Shown here piece after piece: positions 1 through 13,300 of a stretch of 64,000 nucleotides of DNA; position 1 is the stretch's first letter; the number at the start of each line of letters is the position of its first letter. The stretch lies in NCBI GenBank assembly GCA_045837725.1, contig JBEWZL010000145.1, forward strand, positions 495,691-559,690, written 5' to 3'. Both the position numbers and the translations under genes were made by a program. This DNA is from Vermamoeba vermiformis (taxonomy: Eukaryota > Tubulinea > Echinamoebida). Below the pieces are notes generated by a model. That model had not been told where the DNA came from and did not search any database. It saw nothing but the letters and a program-made list of their open reading frames with translations.

Positions 1-3000
1 GTCTTGTTGATGATCTTGAATGCACTGCGCAAAGTGATCGTTTTGCAGGCGGCTTCGTAGATGACCTCGCCAACGACGATCGCCGTGGGGCTCACACGGT
101 ACAAGTGATTGCCGACCTTACCAATAGGCATGTCACGAATCACTTCGTACTCGGTATTGGGATCAACAATACGAATCGAAAGTAGGTACGTGACACGTTG
201 TTTGATGACTTGATCTCTGCCAATACGGCTGTAAACTAGTGCCTTTTCATCGCCACTTTCAAGGATTTGAGCAGTCTAAAGGAGCAATAGTTAATTAGCA
301 TGCAGGAAACAATCGCTTCTTACTTCTTCGCCTTCATGCGACCACCAATACTTGATCGGCTTGCCAATGTCGTTCTTCAACGTGTACGGATTGAACGATT
401 GGCGCTTGCTCTGCACTAACTTGTTCTTCTTGCCTGCGTCAAGTGACTTGTTCAAGAAGTCTTCTTGGACTAACGCGAAAGTTGTGAACAACAAGTCAAT
501 GAAGGACTTGGTCAAGTTCATATTCAACATCTCGTCAGATGTGATGTTAATGGAGCTCTGTCCGCGGTAGTTCTCGTATTCTAATTCAATGCTCCAGGGC
601 TCAATGACAGGTTCATAAGCTGACAAGTCATTGTTGTACGCGTCAATGAGCAGCGTGGCAATCTTAGAATAGAACTCCATCTTGCCGATTGTGTAGTTGG
701 TCATAATGCTTTCAAGATCATTCAACTCCATTTTCAACAAAGGTGACGTGAATCCTTCAAACTTGTCGTTCAATAAGCTGAACGAAAAACCACCAATGTT
801 CAACACCATCTGAAGGCGTATTAGTTAGGTATAATTCTATTGATTGAGTCGACGTACCGTCATTGTAACTTTGTTATCGCTGGGCGGAGCAAGGCCTTGT
901 TTGGCCAACTGTTCGCGCTCAGCATCTTCATCGTCTTTCGTCTCAACAGCCAAAATTACGCGTTGTCCCTTCTCAAGTCCACCGGGAGGAATTGGAATTT
1001 CAGTGATTTCTTCGACCTTCTTTTCAGCGTTTGCTGCCTCTTCTTTCTTGGCTTGAGCGAGAGCAGCTGTTGCAGGCTCTGTTTTAAAATCATCCAAGAG
1101 CGGCTTCCACGACTCGTAAGCTTGTAAAGCGAACTTAATATCACTGTACGAAATAATGGTGTCGATGGGGCTGATGTTAATCGCGATTCTACGACCGTTC
1201 TCAGCGTTGGCTGCCATGTTCAGTGAAATGTTGAAGGGCTGAATGAGCGGCATTTGGTTCGAGATTGTGTGAGACTAAACGAGAGCGGTAAGCACAACAT
1301 TAGAACGGAATAATAGTCACGTACATCTGACTTGAGGCGGCAGAAGTTAGCGTCAAATTGAGTCAGTTGCAAGTCAATCTGTTGCTCGCTACCGCGTGTC
1401 ACCATGCGCACGCGTGAGTCGCCCAAATGAAGCACGAAAGCGCTGCTCTCGGCCATTGTAGGGTTTTCGAGCACGCAAAGTTCGGGTGACTTTAATAGGA
1501 CAATCAAGTCCATGACGCTGTTTTGCTGCTGAATTTTCTTGGTCTCTTCAGCCTCGATTTGTTGAATCCTGTCCATCTTTTGTACAGCGGCTATGGAGAG
1601 AGTCAGTAATCTCCTTATTTAAACTAATATACGTACGATTAGCCTTTTCGGTTGCTTCTTTCCATTTGGCCAAAGACCTGGTCATGTTGTCAAGCCACGG
1701 TAACATGTATCGCTTGACAGCCAGCAATGAGTCCGGCAACAAGTAGATACGAGGGCGGTACAGCTCTACATTGATGCCCATGCGGTTGTCTTTCGGATTA
1801 GACTCGTAGTGCACCGAGACCTGACTCTGTTCGGCCTCAGTGTTATCGATCGGGACAGGCGTCAGCAAAGTCTTAAAAAAAAGAGTTAGACGAGTACCAA
1901 TAAGCAAGTGAGACTTACATTGAACGTCAAAGACGACTCAGCACGTTTGTCGTACAACACGATAGACTGAAGATTCAATTTCAGCTTCATTTGGCCATCG
2001 TTGTACATGTCCAAATCGTTCGTCAAGCCGTTGATCGCGAAGTTAGCAATGGCCGTTGAATTTCCTTGTTCATCAATGCCATCAGCTTTCAACACTGTCA
2101 ATGAGACCTGTGCCAAAGACGCGACGACACGGGTATTGACCCAAGCATTCTTTTCTTCAACACCAACAGCCAATTCATTGTTATTGTTCGGTGCTGCGAG
2201 CTCTTTGTTAGCAGTAGGTTGTGCCCCTTGGTCTTGTTGGCTCGTGTCAAGGCCTGATGCCTCGAGCACTGATTGAAGCTCAGCGACATCAGGTGCTGGC
2301 AGCTCGCTCATGTTGCCAGTTAAGATGCCAAAAATGAGCTCACTTTGGGACTCGCTGAGTAGAAGTTCAATCTCGGTGACTTCAGCCAGTAAATCAATAT
2401 CGGGCACAAGATGTGTCTCGTTGTGAGCAATGGCTCGCTTCAACACAACTTTGATGTTCGTGTCTTTGATGACTTGGGTGGATATTTCTTTTTGCAAGGT
2501 GACGGATCCAAAGTCTATACAGTGTTAGTAGGACAAAAAAAAGAAGGTTGAATATACGTACTTGAAATAGCCTTCAATTGCGAGACCATGACAGAGATTT
2601 GGTCGATTTCAACGTGCTCGTGCATAACGAACTTGTTCGAGAGTGAAATTTTACCCAAATCGAGCAATAAGTGGTCTTTCGATTTGGACGATCTCGGCAC
2701 CAAGATGAAAGGATTAGACACGTCAATGTCGAGCTTGATCTTTTGTTGACCAGCTGCTTGAATTCCTGAAGCCACTGCGGCTGCGAGAGCTGCAGTTGCC
2801 GCGCTTAGGAGCTCACGCATCTTGCTAAAACCACTAAAAAGGCGTTAGTAGCCGCGTTGTTGAAGGAATAAAGGGGCGTACCTGAAGAATTCAGCAAGTT
2901 CTTTGACGATCTTGTTGGTGAAAACGAATCGCAGCGCACCGAGCTCGACCTTCAAAGCAATATCCCAGCCAGGATAAGCAGGTGATTTGTCATTGAACTT

Positions 3001-6000
3001 CTCAAAAGTGTAGTGAACAACGCGGTCTTGTTCGATGGATACGATCGTGGTCCACAAACCATCGCCAGATGATGTCACGTTAAGTTTGCCGACGTAACCC
3101 TAAGCGCAAAGTCAACACATGCCATTAAATAATCTAATCGAAAGGCTACTTACGTCAATCTTAATGTCACCGATCTGCTTGACATCAACATCAACACCAG
3201 CGTTCTTGACTGTTGCCATTAAGAAGAGCGACTTGTCCTTCATTAAGTTCACTTCAGCTGACTTCATCACCACGCGCACTTTGGCCACTGAGTTGTGCAC
3301 AGCTTCCAAGCTTGAGAAATCGATCTTTTCTGGCTGGTCTTCAGGCTCTTCGACGATAGCTTCGAGTGCCTTTTGAGCATTGGGTTGGACAGCAGGTTTG
3401 TTTTGTGCACTGTTGTCACCCATAGCCGATAATATCTCATTGACAAGGAGAATCGTTTGAGCGACCACTGCTCTGTTGAAATTGATACGCAAGCTGCCCA
3501 AGTGAACAGCAACTTTGTGATCAACACCATTGTAGAGCGGTGAAGGCTTGGGATTTGAATCGAGTCTGACGGACAGTGAGTCTTCCGAGGACTCTGCAAA
3601 GAAGTCAATGATCGGGCCAGCGGAGCTGTCGAGCAAGAATTGTCGCAGTTGGAGCGCGAGACTCAAGCCAGCTGATGTTTGAATAATGCCAGTGCGAATA
3701 GTTCTGAGTGACAACTAGAATCGCAACGTTGGTCAATAACGATTGTAATTAAACTCGAACTACGTACCGTAATAAATGGCATTCGTTTCATCTTTTTGGT
3801 GAAATCGTTCATCTTGAGCTGTTCAATGTTCAACACCGCTTCGTTAATCTCAAAATCGAGTTCCAAATTCTTTTGCACGACAGTGTTTTTAACCTCATTA
3901 GTATTGTTCAAGTTGGGTCTAGAAAAAGATTGGGTTAATCTGCTCAATCTGCTTATAGATCGACGTCTCGAGCCTCGTTGTTGCTTCATTTGGTCCCTTT
4001 AAAATAATTGTCATTACTTTTCTTGGAAAGTTAAGAAACTACTGCTGCTTACATCTTTAGTCTTTCGCTAAGGTTCTTTGGGTAAGTCATTGAACCAACA
4101 GGAGTGTAGTAAGGTGAAGAACTCGTGGAAATATTACTAGCACCACTGAGTTGCTTTTCCAACTCTTCTTTCTTGGGTGCTTCAACTGGCTTGGGTTCAG
4201 GCGCACCCAAATTTCTCAGCACGGAGAAAAGATCTTGAACTTTGTCTTGCGACACGAATAATTGCAACGAAGGAAGTTTTCCAGAGAACCTACAATCATG
4301 TTAATTGTGTGTTAAGCGGCTTTTGACACATTCGTCACATACTTGACTTTCGGCAATTCAGGAGCAGGCACGTTGCAGACTTTGAGTGTCATATTCACGT
4401 CAAACTTGTTCACTAACTGCATCTTTGCAACCTTCTTGGGTTTCTATTGAATCATTAGAAACACTAAATTACACAACTAATTTACATCCCGCACTTACCA
4501 AGACCTTCAAGTTGGTCCATTGAGTGTCGTCTTCAGCAATCAAAGCATGCAAGCCAGTCAAGTTCAACTTGAATGTATCGTAAAAATACTCTTCTCCGAC
4601 TGACACGTCCATTCCCTCCCTATTCCAATAATGTTAGGCTTCTCCTCGTCTAAATTTCCAATGTAAGTAGCGTACTTGTATTCTACTGCTTTGTCACGGG
4701 CGTGAGGATCAGATGTGATGATCACGCGACCAAAGTCGAGCACGATGGAAGGCTTTTTCTCAGTGAAGCTCTGAGGCACGACGACAGTAGGAGCGAACAT
4801 GTCCAAGTTGAGAAGAACAGTTTTCTTTTGCTCTAAGGCGTACTTGAGCTGCGCTTGTGCACGCTTTGTGATGCTGTCGAGTCGATTAGAAGCCGCAACA
4901 CCAATGTCTTGGAGCGCGCTTGATTCGGCCTTGTTGGCAAAGAATTCAACTGCAAGAAGTTAGACACAGAAGAACATCGCATTCATCGTTTTGCTTACCA
5001 ATTTTATCGATGAGCGGTCTGCTGAACTTGAGGAGGATTGGCTGAGTCTTCATTTTGACGCGCAAGTCAACGGGTGGATTAGCATCCAACGGCTTGACAT
5101 CGACATTAATCTGCAAGATCTCAGAGCGCTTGTGTTGATCACTAGACTCGATTTCGACTACTTTTTTCTTCTTTTGAGGCGCGTGACCAACAAGTGGTGT
5201 CTCGGCAATGTGCGGTGTTAAGATGTCAAGCTCTGTTCCTTTCAACGTATGGTAATCGCTAATGTGGAACGACTCGATTTTAAGTCCCAACTACAGGCAT
5301 GTTAATAGTCGTTCCTAATACGAGTGTAAGGTACGTACCGAGTTCGAGTCTTCACGGAGAGTAAAATCGATGTTGAAACCTTCCATTGCAGCACGAGCGA
5401 TGACTGGCTGAGTACCTTTAAACTCACGCAGCTCAAATGAACCCTTTTGCACGAGCACGAAGACTTTAGTTTTCTCGTACTATTATTAACACAAAAAGTT
5501 AGCGGGAGTACACAGGGGACAGCATTTCAAATTATTTACCTCTTTTGGATAAACTGTCTTAGAGTCTTCTTCCGTCTTTTCCGTGTATCCGACAGCATTA
5601 TAGACTTCTTTCCAGACGTCTTCGTCACGGACTTCTTCGACTTCAGTGGTTTGTTGCTTCGATCCGCCTCCGAAAAATCGACCGAAAAATCCTTTGCTTT
5701 GCTGGGTCTTGCTTTCAATCTCTTTTTCTTTCATTGCAATAGTATTTGCGATTTTACGGAAAATCACCAAATTGTCGTAAGAAACCTCGGTCTCTAATCT
5801 CTCCAACTCAGCTTTTTCGTCTTTGGTGAGCTACGAAAAAAAATGTAAGAAATCTCGTGGCTTGAATTAATTGCAATGGCATACCTTCTCTTCGCCGAGC
5901 TTCTTTTTCTTCTTGTACAAGTTGATGTAAGCCTGTCTGTATCGCTTGATCTGCGAGATGTGCTCCCACGACCATGTCTTGCGTTTCTCTTTAATATCAT

Positions 6001-7675
6001 GCAAGACACTACTCAACGCGAATCTCCATCGAGTTTTGGCTGTGACTTCTTTTTCTTCGTTTGAGGCTTTGAATTTCAAATACTGAACAGAACGTTAGTT
6101 ACAATACATTGAAATAATAATTGCCGTACCTTTACACCCTTGGCATAGTTGTTGAAATAGTCCAAGGTCGAAATAAGTCCTCGGTATTGCTCAGCATTGA
6201 GACTGAGCGAAAGCGAGTTCAAATCAAAGTCCAAAATCATTCGGGGGCGCTCAATATCGAACGTGCCTCTGTCAATCTTTGCCTTTAAGAAACCAGAGAT
6301 CGGCTCAACGATATAATGATTGTTAGGTGCTGGTTTTGCTTCTTGATAAATAAGCTCGTCCATTTGTTGAACTAGCTGTTCAATGGTATCGTACTTGATA
6401 ATAGTTGAGGCATCGGGAAACACGTTCCAATAAATGCCAAAACTCTTCAATGTGACCAACTATAAACAAATAGTCAATTATATGCAATACTATAATATAC
6501 AGGCTTCGTGTAGCTATACCTTATGAACGATTTCTTGACCGACATTCAAAAAAGTTGGTCGCCAATCTCCATCTGTAGATTGAGCATGAAGATGTTCAAT
6601 AGTAATACCAAATGCGAATGGAACGCTATATGAAGTTTGATCTTCATAACGAATGTGGATCTTATCGATGAAGATCTGTAAGTTGTCAACAACTTTCATT
6701 ACTAAGCGCGACACAAATCCATCATCCTTCTTTTTATCTTTTGAGTTTTCGAGTTCTTTCTTTGACGCCTCGGTATCTAAATTAGAAGAGATTACATACT
6801 GCGTAATACAGAGGTCGTAAAGTTCTCTTGTACCTTGATCCGGTTTGTCATAACCCAATAGCTCTGCTAATTGAAGTCTCTTTTTCTTCGTCGCGAGTGC
6901 GCGTTGTTCTTCGTCGGCTGCGCTCGACTACAAATATATGTATTAGATCGCGATTCAGCTTAAGGCAAAGTTTTTAAATCGATTAATCAACTCAGTTCTG
7001 CTTACGCTTGTCCTTTGCTTTGGACCGACTAATAAAAATATATTTTCTAATTTAACGATGGCTGGCTTGCTTCCCAAGCTTGACCAAGGAATCTGAAGCT
7101 GGATCTTGCCGATCAGACCTACAACAAATTTAACATGAGTATTAAGCGATCAAATTTATAAGTATGCTAATTATTGGATTAAAGATCGTAAGAAAGGATT
7201 TAACAAAATTGATATGTTACAATAATATTTTGACACATCTAGATAATATTAATGTCCAGTAACGAACATCCTTGCCGAGAAAGCATTAAATTTGTTTTTA
7301 ATTTGCGACAAAAGGCATAATATTGACATTTTCGAAGGAAAAGTTTATCGCTAAAAAATACGAAGTCGATCTCCATTTACTCAGCAACAAAATATTAGAA
7401 TAAATTCATAAGGATTACCTTCATTGACTGTCACTGGCAATTCAATATCTTGTAGTGCGCTTTTCTTAAATCTGAGATTATTTAATACGACATCTCCTTT
7501 GCTCACGTTCAATGAGAGATTTTCAGAATCTAGGCCTATAATAATTAGTTAATATACTGCCCCGTTATTCAAGGTAATATTACGGCGATCTGCTGATCAG
7601 ATCTCGCTTACCTTCAACGTATTCTCCCAAATAATTGGTGAGAATCTTAGAGGCGATCTTTTCTAGAAAAGACAT
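1..7675 (-). CDS. VPS13-family bulk lipid-transfer protein, N-terminal part (gene runs off the left edge)
   Basis: VPS13 proteins form long hydrophobic grooves that move phospholipids between membranes at contact sites. The start is the ATG at 7675-7673; the first exon begins MSFLEKIASKILTNYLGEYV, the classic chorein N-terminus. The next exons read GDVVLNNLRFKKSAL, then GKIQLQIPWSSLGSKP, then LLVGP, all family hallmarks in the expected order. More than twenty exons follow, giving roughly 1,900-2,000 residues, against 3,000-4,000 for complete family members. The C-terminal WD40-like (VAB) and ATG_C regions are therefore outside the window. Most introns are about 50-60 bp; the one near 7125-7420 is unusually long at about 290 bp. 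A basic, coiled-coil-prone stretch lies around 5700-6050. No frame break was noticed. The assignment rests on N-terminal motifs recognised from memory; which paralogue (A/C/D-like) cannot be told. Confidence 0.9.
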
Positions 7676-7895
7676 GCTTGGTGATGTTGTTATAGCGCAC
7701 GGACAAAAAGAAACAGTCCTCTTTTAGGCTAAATATAGCGCGACCAAAAAATATGACAGTGCAACGATAGATCGCAAGAGTTTAGGAATTACAACAAGTT
7801 TTCAATAATGAAACGCTAGCTCTATTTATGGCGCAAATTACAAAGGATTTTATTTAAACATGGGCCGTTCTTACACGGTTGGGTTGTAGGCAATA

Positions 7896-8209
7896 TTATT
7901 TAACAGGAGAGAAAGGGTTCTGGGAAGCGTTGGGCATTGTTGGGTTCAATTTGTTATTGGTTTGAGGTGCGGCAGTGGTATTGGACAAGCCAAGGTTATT
8001 CATCATGGCAGTCATTTGGTTGACGGGTTGGGCTTGTTGTTGGCCTTGGAGGGGTTGTTGACCTTGAAGGGGTTGTTGTTGTGGTTGGATTTGTTGAGGC
8101 ATTTGAGGCTGGCCCATGTTCGGCATCATGAATTGGTTTTGACCCATGTTGCCGAAGTTGGGGGTGGGCGTCGGTGTCGGTGTCATGTTAGGCATAGGCG
8201 TTTGACCCC
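7896..8209 (-). other. Out-of-frame continuation of the GTPase Met/Gln-rich tail
   Basis: Downstream of the GTPase stop, the +1 frame stays open to 7896 and has the same composition (MPNMT, TPTPTPTPNFG, QPQMPQQIQPQQQPLQGQQ, ending NPFSPVK). Skipping one base in the GGGG run (plus-strand CCCC at 8206-8209) joins the frames smoothly as GMGMGQTPMPNM. This would give a 439-residue protein. The shared composition shows that this segment was, or is, translated as part of the same gene. A one-base assembly error, a recent mutation, or a programmed shift are all possible. Confidence 0.7.
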
Positions 8210-9374
8210 ATGCCCATGCCCATGCCCATTTGTCGCTGCATTTGAAGCAATTGGTACATTTGGAACAACTGTTGCAACTGCACGGGGTTAATGCCCAACA
8301 TTTGGCTGAGCTGTTGTGGCGTGAACATCTGCAACATCTGTTGCATTGCCATCGGATCCATGTTCATCATGCCCATGGGGTTGGCCATAGGAGCTTGGTT
8401 ATCGAGCACGAGAGGCTGTGCTTGGTTGGTGTTGGTCACTGCACCAGCTGTAACTTGGTTGTTCATCGGGGCAGTGGCGACGCTTTGGTGAGCTGAGTAG
8501 CCATCAGACTGACGCAGCAACATGTTGTGCAACATCATCAAGATGGTTTTCTCAGTGTCCGCACGATAAGCCTGTTGCAAGGCTGTGTAGTTCTCTAAGA
8601 ACCAGATGTTGTCACTCGGCATCCAGTTGAAGATCGCCTTGGTTTCAGCCTCGCGAATGTTAATATCAGGATGCGCCTTCTTAGTGATAACGATGAATGG
8701 TCGAACACCTATGCAATAAGCAATTGATTAGACTCAGGAAATGTGAACACGAAAATTGCAAATCCGAAAAGTACCTCGAACCGTCGCCACTTCAGAAAGG
8801 CCTTGATAGTAGTCGTACCAGTTAGGATCTTGTGCAAATCGAAGAGGGTCGACAACTAACCAACAAAAGTCAAGTCGGTTGTTGGCATCTGAGTTGCCCT
8901 TGTCACTCATCGCGCCAGTAGTCATGGCAGATCGTGACTTCCAACCGGCAATAATTTTTTCTAACCATTCTTTATGCTCTTTACATGAAATAAATATTAG
9001 AACAACGTTGCATTACGATTTTTCGTTTTCGACTTTCGAAAAATTAAATAATTAGATCAAAAACACGTACCTTGCTTAGAATAATTTGCACCAACGGAGT
9101 CAAATACTGTAATATTCGCTGGAAGCTTATGTTCACGATAAAAGTTGGTGGTTTGCTTCATTGAGTTAAAATTTCCTTTTTCTGCTACGAATCCATAGGC
9201 GTCCTCTGTCAATACACGGTAAACGGTATTAATGAGTGAACTTTTGCCGGAGTTTCTTTCTCCAATAATGGCCAATTTCACTTCATTTCTATTTTGTAAA
9301 ATACGCCGTCTCAACTCCTTTTCAGCATTCGCTGGATCGCCAGGAACGGCAGCTTGCATCTGTTGATTTCCCAT
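8188..9374 (-). CDS. P-loop GTPase with Met/Gln-rich low-complexity tail
   Basis: Three exons (9374-9071, 8978-8775, 8708-8188) give 342 residues up to a TAA at 8190-8188. The start MGNQQMQAA has Gly at position 2, a possible N-myristoylation context. The G1 box is GERNSGKSS, the likely G3 is FDSVG, and the likely G4 is ITKKA (a non-canonical NKxD). The G-domain fold is plausible, but I cannot place it in a named family; SMG9-like and GIMAP/septin-like proteins are alternatives. After about residue 225 the protein becomes a Met/Gln/Asn-rich, prion-like tail. That tail continues in the +1 frame beyond the stop (see the next feature), so the true C-terminus is doubtful. An upstream in-frame Met at 9494 would add a hydrophobic Phe/Tyr-rich leader; I prefer 9374. 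Confidence 0.75.
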
Positions 9375-9654
9375 TGCTATTACTTTTAATAATACAAAGT
9401 GGTTTGTTGCTCCTCCCTTGTTGAAATAAAAAAATACAAAGTAGTAAAACGGAAAAAACGCAATAAACTCGTTTTGGGCCAAATTCTCTCGCAAAATAAC
9501 ACAACTTCTGCGTCTTATTTTTTTTCGAAGTTAGCGAGCAGTCAATTTTACTTGCGATTTTTCGGAAACCACAATCAAACTTATCGATACTCTCGGTAAA
9601 TATCGCTGCAAGCTCTAGCGAGTTCATTCTCAGCTTTGTAATCATTATTTCAAA

Positions 9655-11548
9655 ATGAATATTCTGGTATCGCTAGGTAAATACAAAATATGGTTATTTA
9701 CTCGAGAAAATATCTAGATATTTATCGCTGAATTTTATAGACCAATGTCGAGCCATTACAGACTGGCTGACGCAGATGGGTGCAGTCAGCTTAGTAATGC
9801 CTTTTCAGAAGCGGTTTTGTCCTATCGCCCTCAATGATAGTAAGTACTTTTTTTGCAAATGAACTTTACGTTTCGCTCGTCAATCATGGTTTGCAGTAAA
9901 TCTCAACCAAAAGATCCAACTTTCTTCGATCTTCAATTTTTATTCTGTTAAATTTATCGATAGAATAAAATTAATTATTTGTCATTATATTGCAATATGG
10001 CAAACATAGTTTCGATGCTAAAAGGATTTTCTATTTTTTAGCTTTTCAGATGGACTTTAGACGGTTACAACAACAGCTAAATATGCAACAAATGGATACA
10101 AATACAAACCAAAATACGTCAATGCTTACAGATAGTGCAGAAAACATAACACCACCGCAGACGAATATTTTTGAACATAACGTCTTTTCCCCACAAAGCT
10201 CGCCTTCAGCTCAACACCAACCCGTTTCCATGATGCCCACTGAACATTTAGCTACAGCAGGTAATATTTTGTGCATTCAATTAAATTTTAAGGCGAGTTT
10301 TAACGTTGATCTCGTCGCCACCGAAAATTTGAAACTCTTTTGCTAATTCTGCTCTGGCTAGATATTGTACAAAGTGTTAATGAAGCACTTCCCGCGACAC
10401 AAGACCTCGAAGGCGTGCAAAACAAAGTTGAAATTAAACAGATGAATAATAGATTTTGGGAGCCTATTGAAAACACCTTATCGAAGGGTCAACCCGCCAA
10501 GTTGACAGTCTATGGTATTCCTGCCGTCACTACAGAGAAGGAACTTACCCTTGAAATCTGTCGGTCATCTGAGTTATTCAATCGAGGGCAAAATGCCGTC
10601 AAACCGAGCTTGAACCAAGGTGACAAAGCCACACTAGAATCAAAAAGGTAAGCCTTTAAAGTATATGATACGTTAGCCTCGCGTTCTAACTCGTGCCTTC
10701 TCGTAGCTGGAAATACGAGCGAGAGATTCAAGAGCATCCTTTCAGAATCAACGTCGTGTCAACCGACCCTGATATTTTGGTCAGTCAAGCCCCGCGATAT
10801 AAGGCCGTCAAGAGCTACATTACTAAAGACGGTCAAACGATGTTAACCATTGAGTTTGGTGTCAAATTAGAAGGCAATTCAGAACAGAACAGCGATTCAC
10901 TAGTGGTCTCTGTGCTGCGGAAGAACGGCATTAAGAGAATTTTCTCAAAGAGTTTCGAGATCGATACTTACAGAAAGTCACAACGACCCGCCAAGAAGGC
11001 CAAGCGCGGCAACGGCTTGCTGAGCTCGAAAGACAGCAATGAGGACCTGGACATTATTCCCTCAAATAATACCAACGTCAACAATGCCTTCGGTGCCACG
11101 AGCCCGCGAGCTCAACACAACATCCCTCATACCCCTGGCCCTTACGCTCAAATGGCCTCACAACACGCGATGTTGTCGCCGCTGAGTCCTCCTCTACTTG
11201 AAGTCAAACAAGAGTTCAGTAAGTAGTGCACACTATCAGTATTTGCCAACGAACTAACAATCTGTGTGCAGCTCAAGATCAGTTCCAATACATCTACGAA
11301 GGTCAGGCTGGCAACACTCCTAACTTGGTGCGTGCCATGTCCACCGATAATGGTGAACTCCAACCGGTTTCTTCACCTTCTGCTTACTTGCTCGATGACA
11401 GTGGAGGCGATGGAGGTGAACGAGGCAATGTGGTAAGTAAATTACGCGAACAAAAACCCGTACAACAGTTTGCTAACGTCTGACTTGTCAGGGAGGCGAC
11501 ATCGTTGATATTTTGTTGGGTGACCCCGGCAACTATTTCGACGAATAA
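9655..11548 (+). CDS. CudA-like transcription factor
   Basis: Seven exons (9655-9676, 9741-9839, 10042-10260, 10362-10647, 10707-11218, 11272-11432, 11492-11548) total 1356 nt, or 451 residues, with all phases consistent. The N-terminus is Gln/Asn/Met-rich (RRLQQQLNMQQMD). The conserved core lies at about residues 125-300, with segments such as KLTVYGIPAVTTEKELTLEI, KATLESKR, RYKAVKSYITKDGQTML and VVSVLRKNGIKRIFSK. A basic KKAKRG stretch follows, a likely nuclear signal. The tail is Ser/Pro-rich and ends in an acidic GGDIVDILLGDPGNYFDE. The core resembles my recollection of the Dictyostelium CudA DNA-binding domain, which is typical of Amoebozoa; this is memory-based. An alternative start is the Met at 10050 (MDFRRLQQQ), which would drop the first two exons. 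Confidence 0.65.
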
Positions 11549-11901
11549 GCGACGACTGCTACTCTGTATAACACTGCGATAGATTATTAATGTAAATATT
11601 ACAACGGCAAGCTACGACTTGGCCCAAACAACCATCACAACCCAAAATTTTGCGCCAACAACTGTACAAAATAACAAAACAGCTATCAAATGTTAAATAG
11701 AAAACTGCCAACTCAATGCCTTGTTTATATAAGCCATTATTATTATAATAAAGTAAAAGTCAAAAGAAAAAGTCAAACTGGATGTCGCGAGAAAAGTCAT
11801 TGCTCTTAGCAATAACTTAGTTAATTTACATTACACCCGTGGGTGCTTATTTTAAAATACAAGTTTGTTTTCGAAAAACGCAAAATTGAAAACAAGATCC
11901 A
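11549..11901. other. Convergent 3' intergenic region
   Basis: This stretch lies between two convergent genes. It is AT-rich with scattered AATAAA-like sequences (for example near 11748). No credible gene, RNA or repeat is seen. Confidence 0.6.
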
Positions 11902-12656
11902 TTACAAGCCGAAAAGATCCCAAAATTGGCTGTCGATGAACCTTGCTTCTAGTTCTTTGATATTTCTGGCCGTGATCGCGCCAAACAGGCCTTTGAATAG
12001 AAGATAGAGTGCTACTCTCCAGTCCAAGGCGTAAGATATGAAACTGCGCCCAAGATCGAGCAAGTTCTGCTTCAGATCGCCTTCCATGAAGAAGGAATAA
12101 AAGTCTTGTTGGAAGACTGATGCTGTAGTCAAGCTTGCTGAGACTAAGCGCGAGGCTTGACCTTCAAGATAGTGGATCCGATCGTTAAATGCTTGCAAGA
12201 CAGGTTGAGCTGTCACGAGCTTGCTCTTCCAATCCCGATTGAAGAAAGAGGCCGCATTATTATTCGCAGCAAGGAAGATGATGTGAAGGTTGCCTAAATA
12301 CGAAAAATTTTAGTCCTGACCCCGTTTACGCAATTACGAATTTCGAAAATTTGGAGAATCCGTTACTTACTTAATTGACTAGGCTCTTCGATCTCAGGGA
12401 AATCGCCATCGACTCCAAATAATACAGGTGAAATTGAAGGCTGCTTTACGCAAACAAGCCAGCAATTAGCCTCATCTCGGGAAAGGGAGTTGAGCGATTT
12501 AATTTCGTCTTTTGAATAGTGATAATGAACACTAAATTCTTCTGGTTCTCCAATTAATTGGTTGAGTTGTTTAACGCCATTAGCATGGCCAAAAATATGA
12601 AGTGGCTTGTCCGCCACAGATGCGATAGCTAACCGTACTGCTTCTGGGATGCCCAT
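11902..12656 (-). CDS. Unrecognised 225-residue protein
   Basis: Two exons (12656-12371 and 12293-11902) join in phase to 678 nt, or 225 residues. The N-terminal half has alternating hydrophobic strands (LHIFGHANGVKQL, NCWLVCVKQPSISPVLFGVD, NLHIIFLAANNNAASFF), suggesting a Rossmann-like or alpha/beta fold. The C-terminal half is helical and ends RFIDSQFWDLFGL. There is no signal peptide. A hydrophobic stretch at about residues 180-200 (DWRVALYLLFKGLFGAI) could be a membrane helix or an amphipathic helix. I do not recognise the family. It is transcribed divergently from the receptor kinase at 13301. Confidence 0.75.
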
Positions 12657-13300
12657 TGTTGTTGATTGTTGTAATTTACATTAATGTCTTGTGGTATTGG
12701 TTCGGCTAGAATCTACTAATAGTAATTTTTTTCGTGTTCTCATATTTAATCTCAATCGACCCACGTGTTCAGTTCAAGCTTTCGGAGCGCAAAAACGAAA
12801 ATTAGGTACTTTTAGCGATAGCCGAAAGATAATAATAGAAAACGGAATTCGATCAACGCTCCCGGGGAATTAGTAATTGCGATTGCCAATTTCCCTTTTT
12901 ATTTTCGAGGCCTCTTTTTCCCTAATCCGTTGCCATCTACCTCCTTGGATCCCAGTTGCCATTTATTTATGTGCTACCTTGCGGAGAAAGGCTCTACAGA
13001 TTAAAGAGCGAGGTACGCGGCAAGTTAATAGATTTTTTATTTATTTCTTTTTGGTTTTGCAGTTTAATCTTCGATTCTTGATACAAGCTCTTTAATTTTT
13101 AATTTATATTTAATTTATATTAAATTTTGGATTGAAGTGTTGGTTCGTTCGGGTCCCGAACACATCCAAAGCACGTGCTGCTGGTGCAAAATCTGTTGTT
13201 GTGGTTGCTGGCTGCAGTTAACCTATTTCAAAATACGTGTGATTAACACATATGAAATAACTGTAGTTCGCTTTCGAAACTGTAAAATAATCGTCGCAAC
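12657..13300. promoter_or_regulatory. Divergent promoter region with two CACGTG sites
   Basis: This 644-bp spacer separates the divergent 11902-12656 (-) and 13301 (+) genes. It holds CACGTG palindromes at 12762-12767 and 13172-13177 (G-box/E-box type, the usual bHLH target). A very AT-rich tract lies at about 13075-13130. Open frames here are short and not convincing as genes. Regulatory use is inferred from position and motif. Confidence 0.4.
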
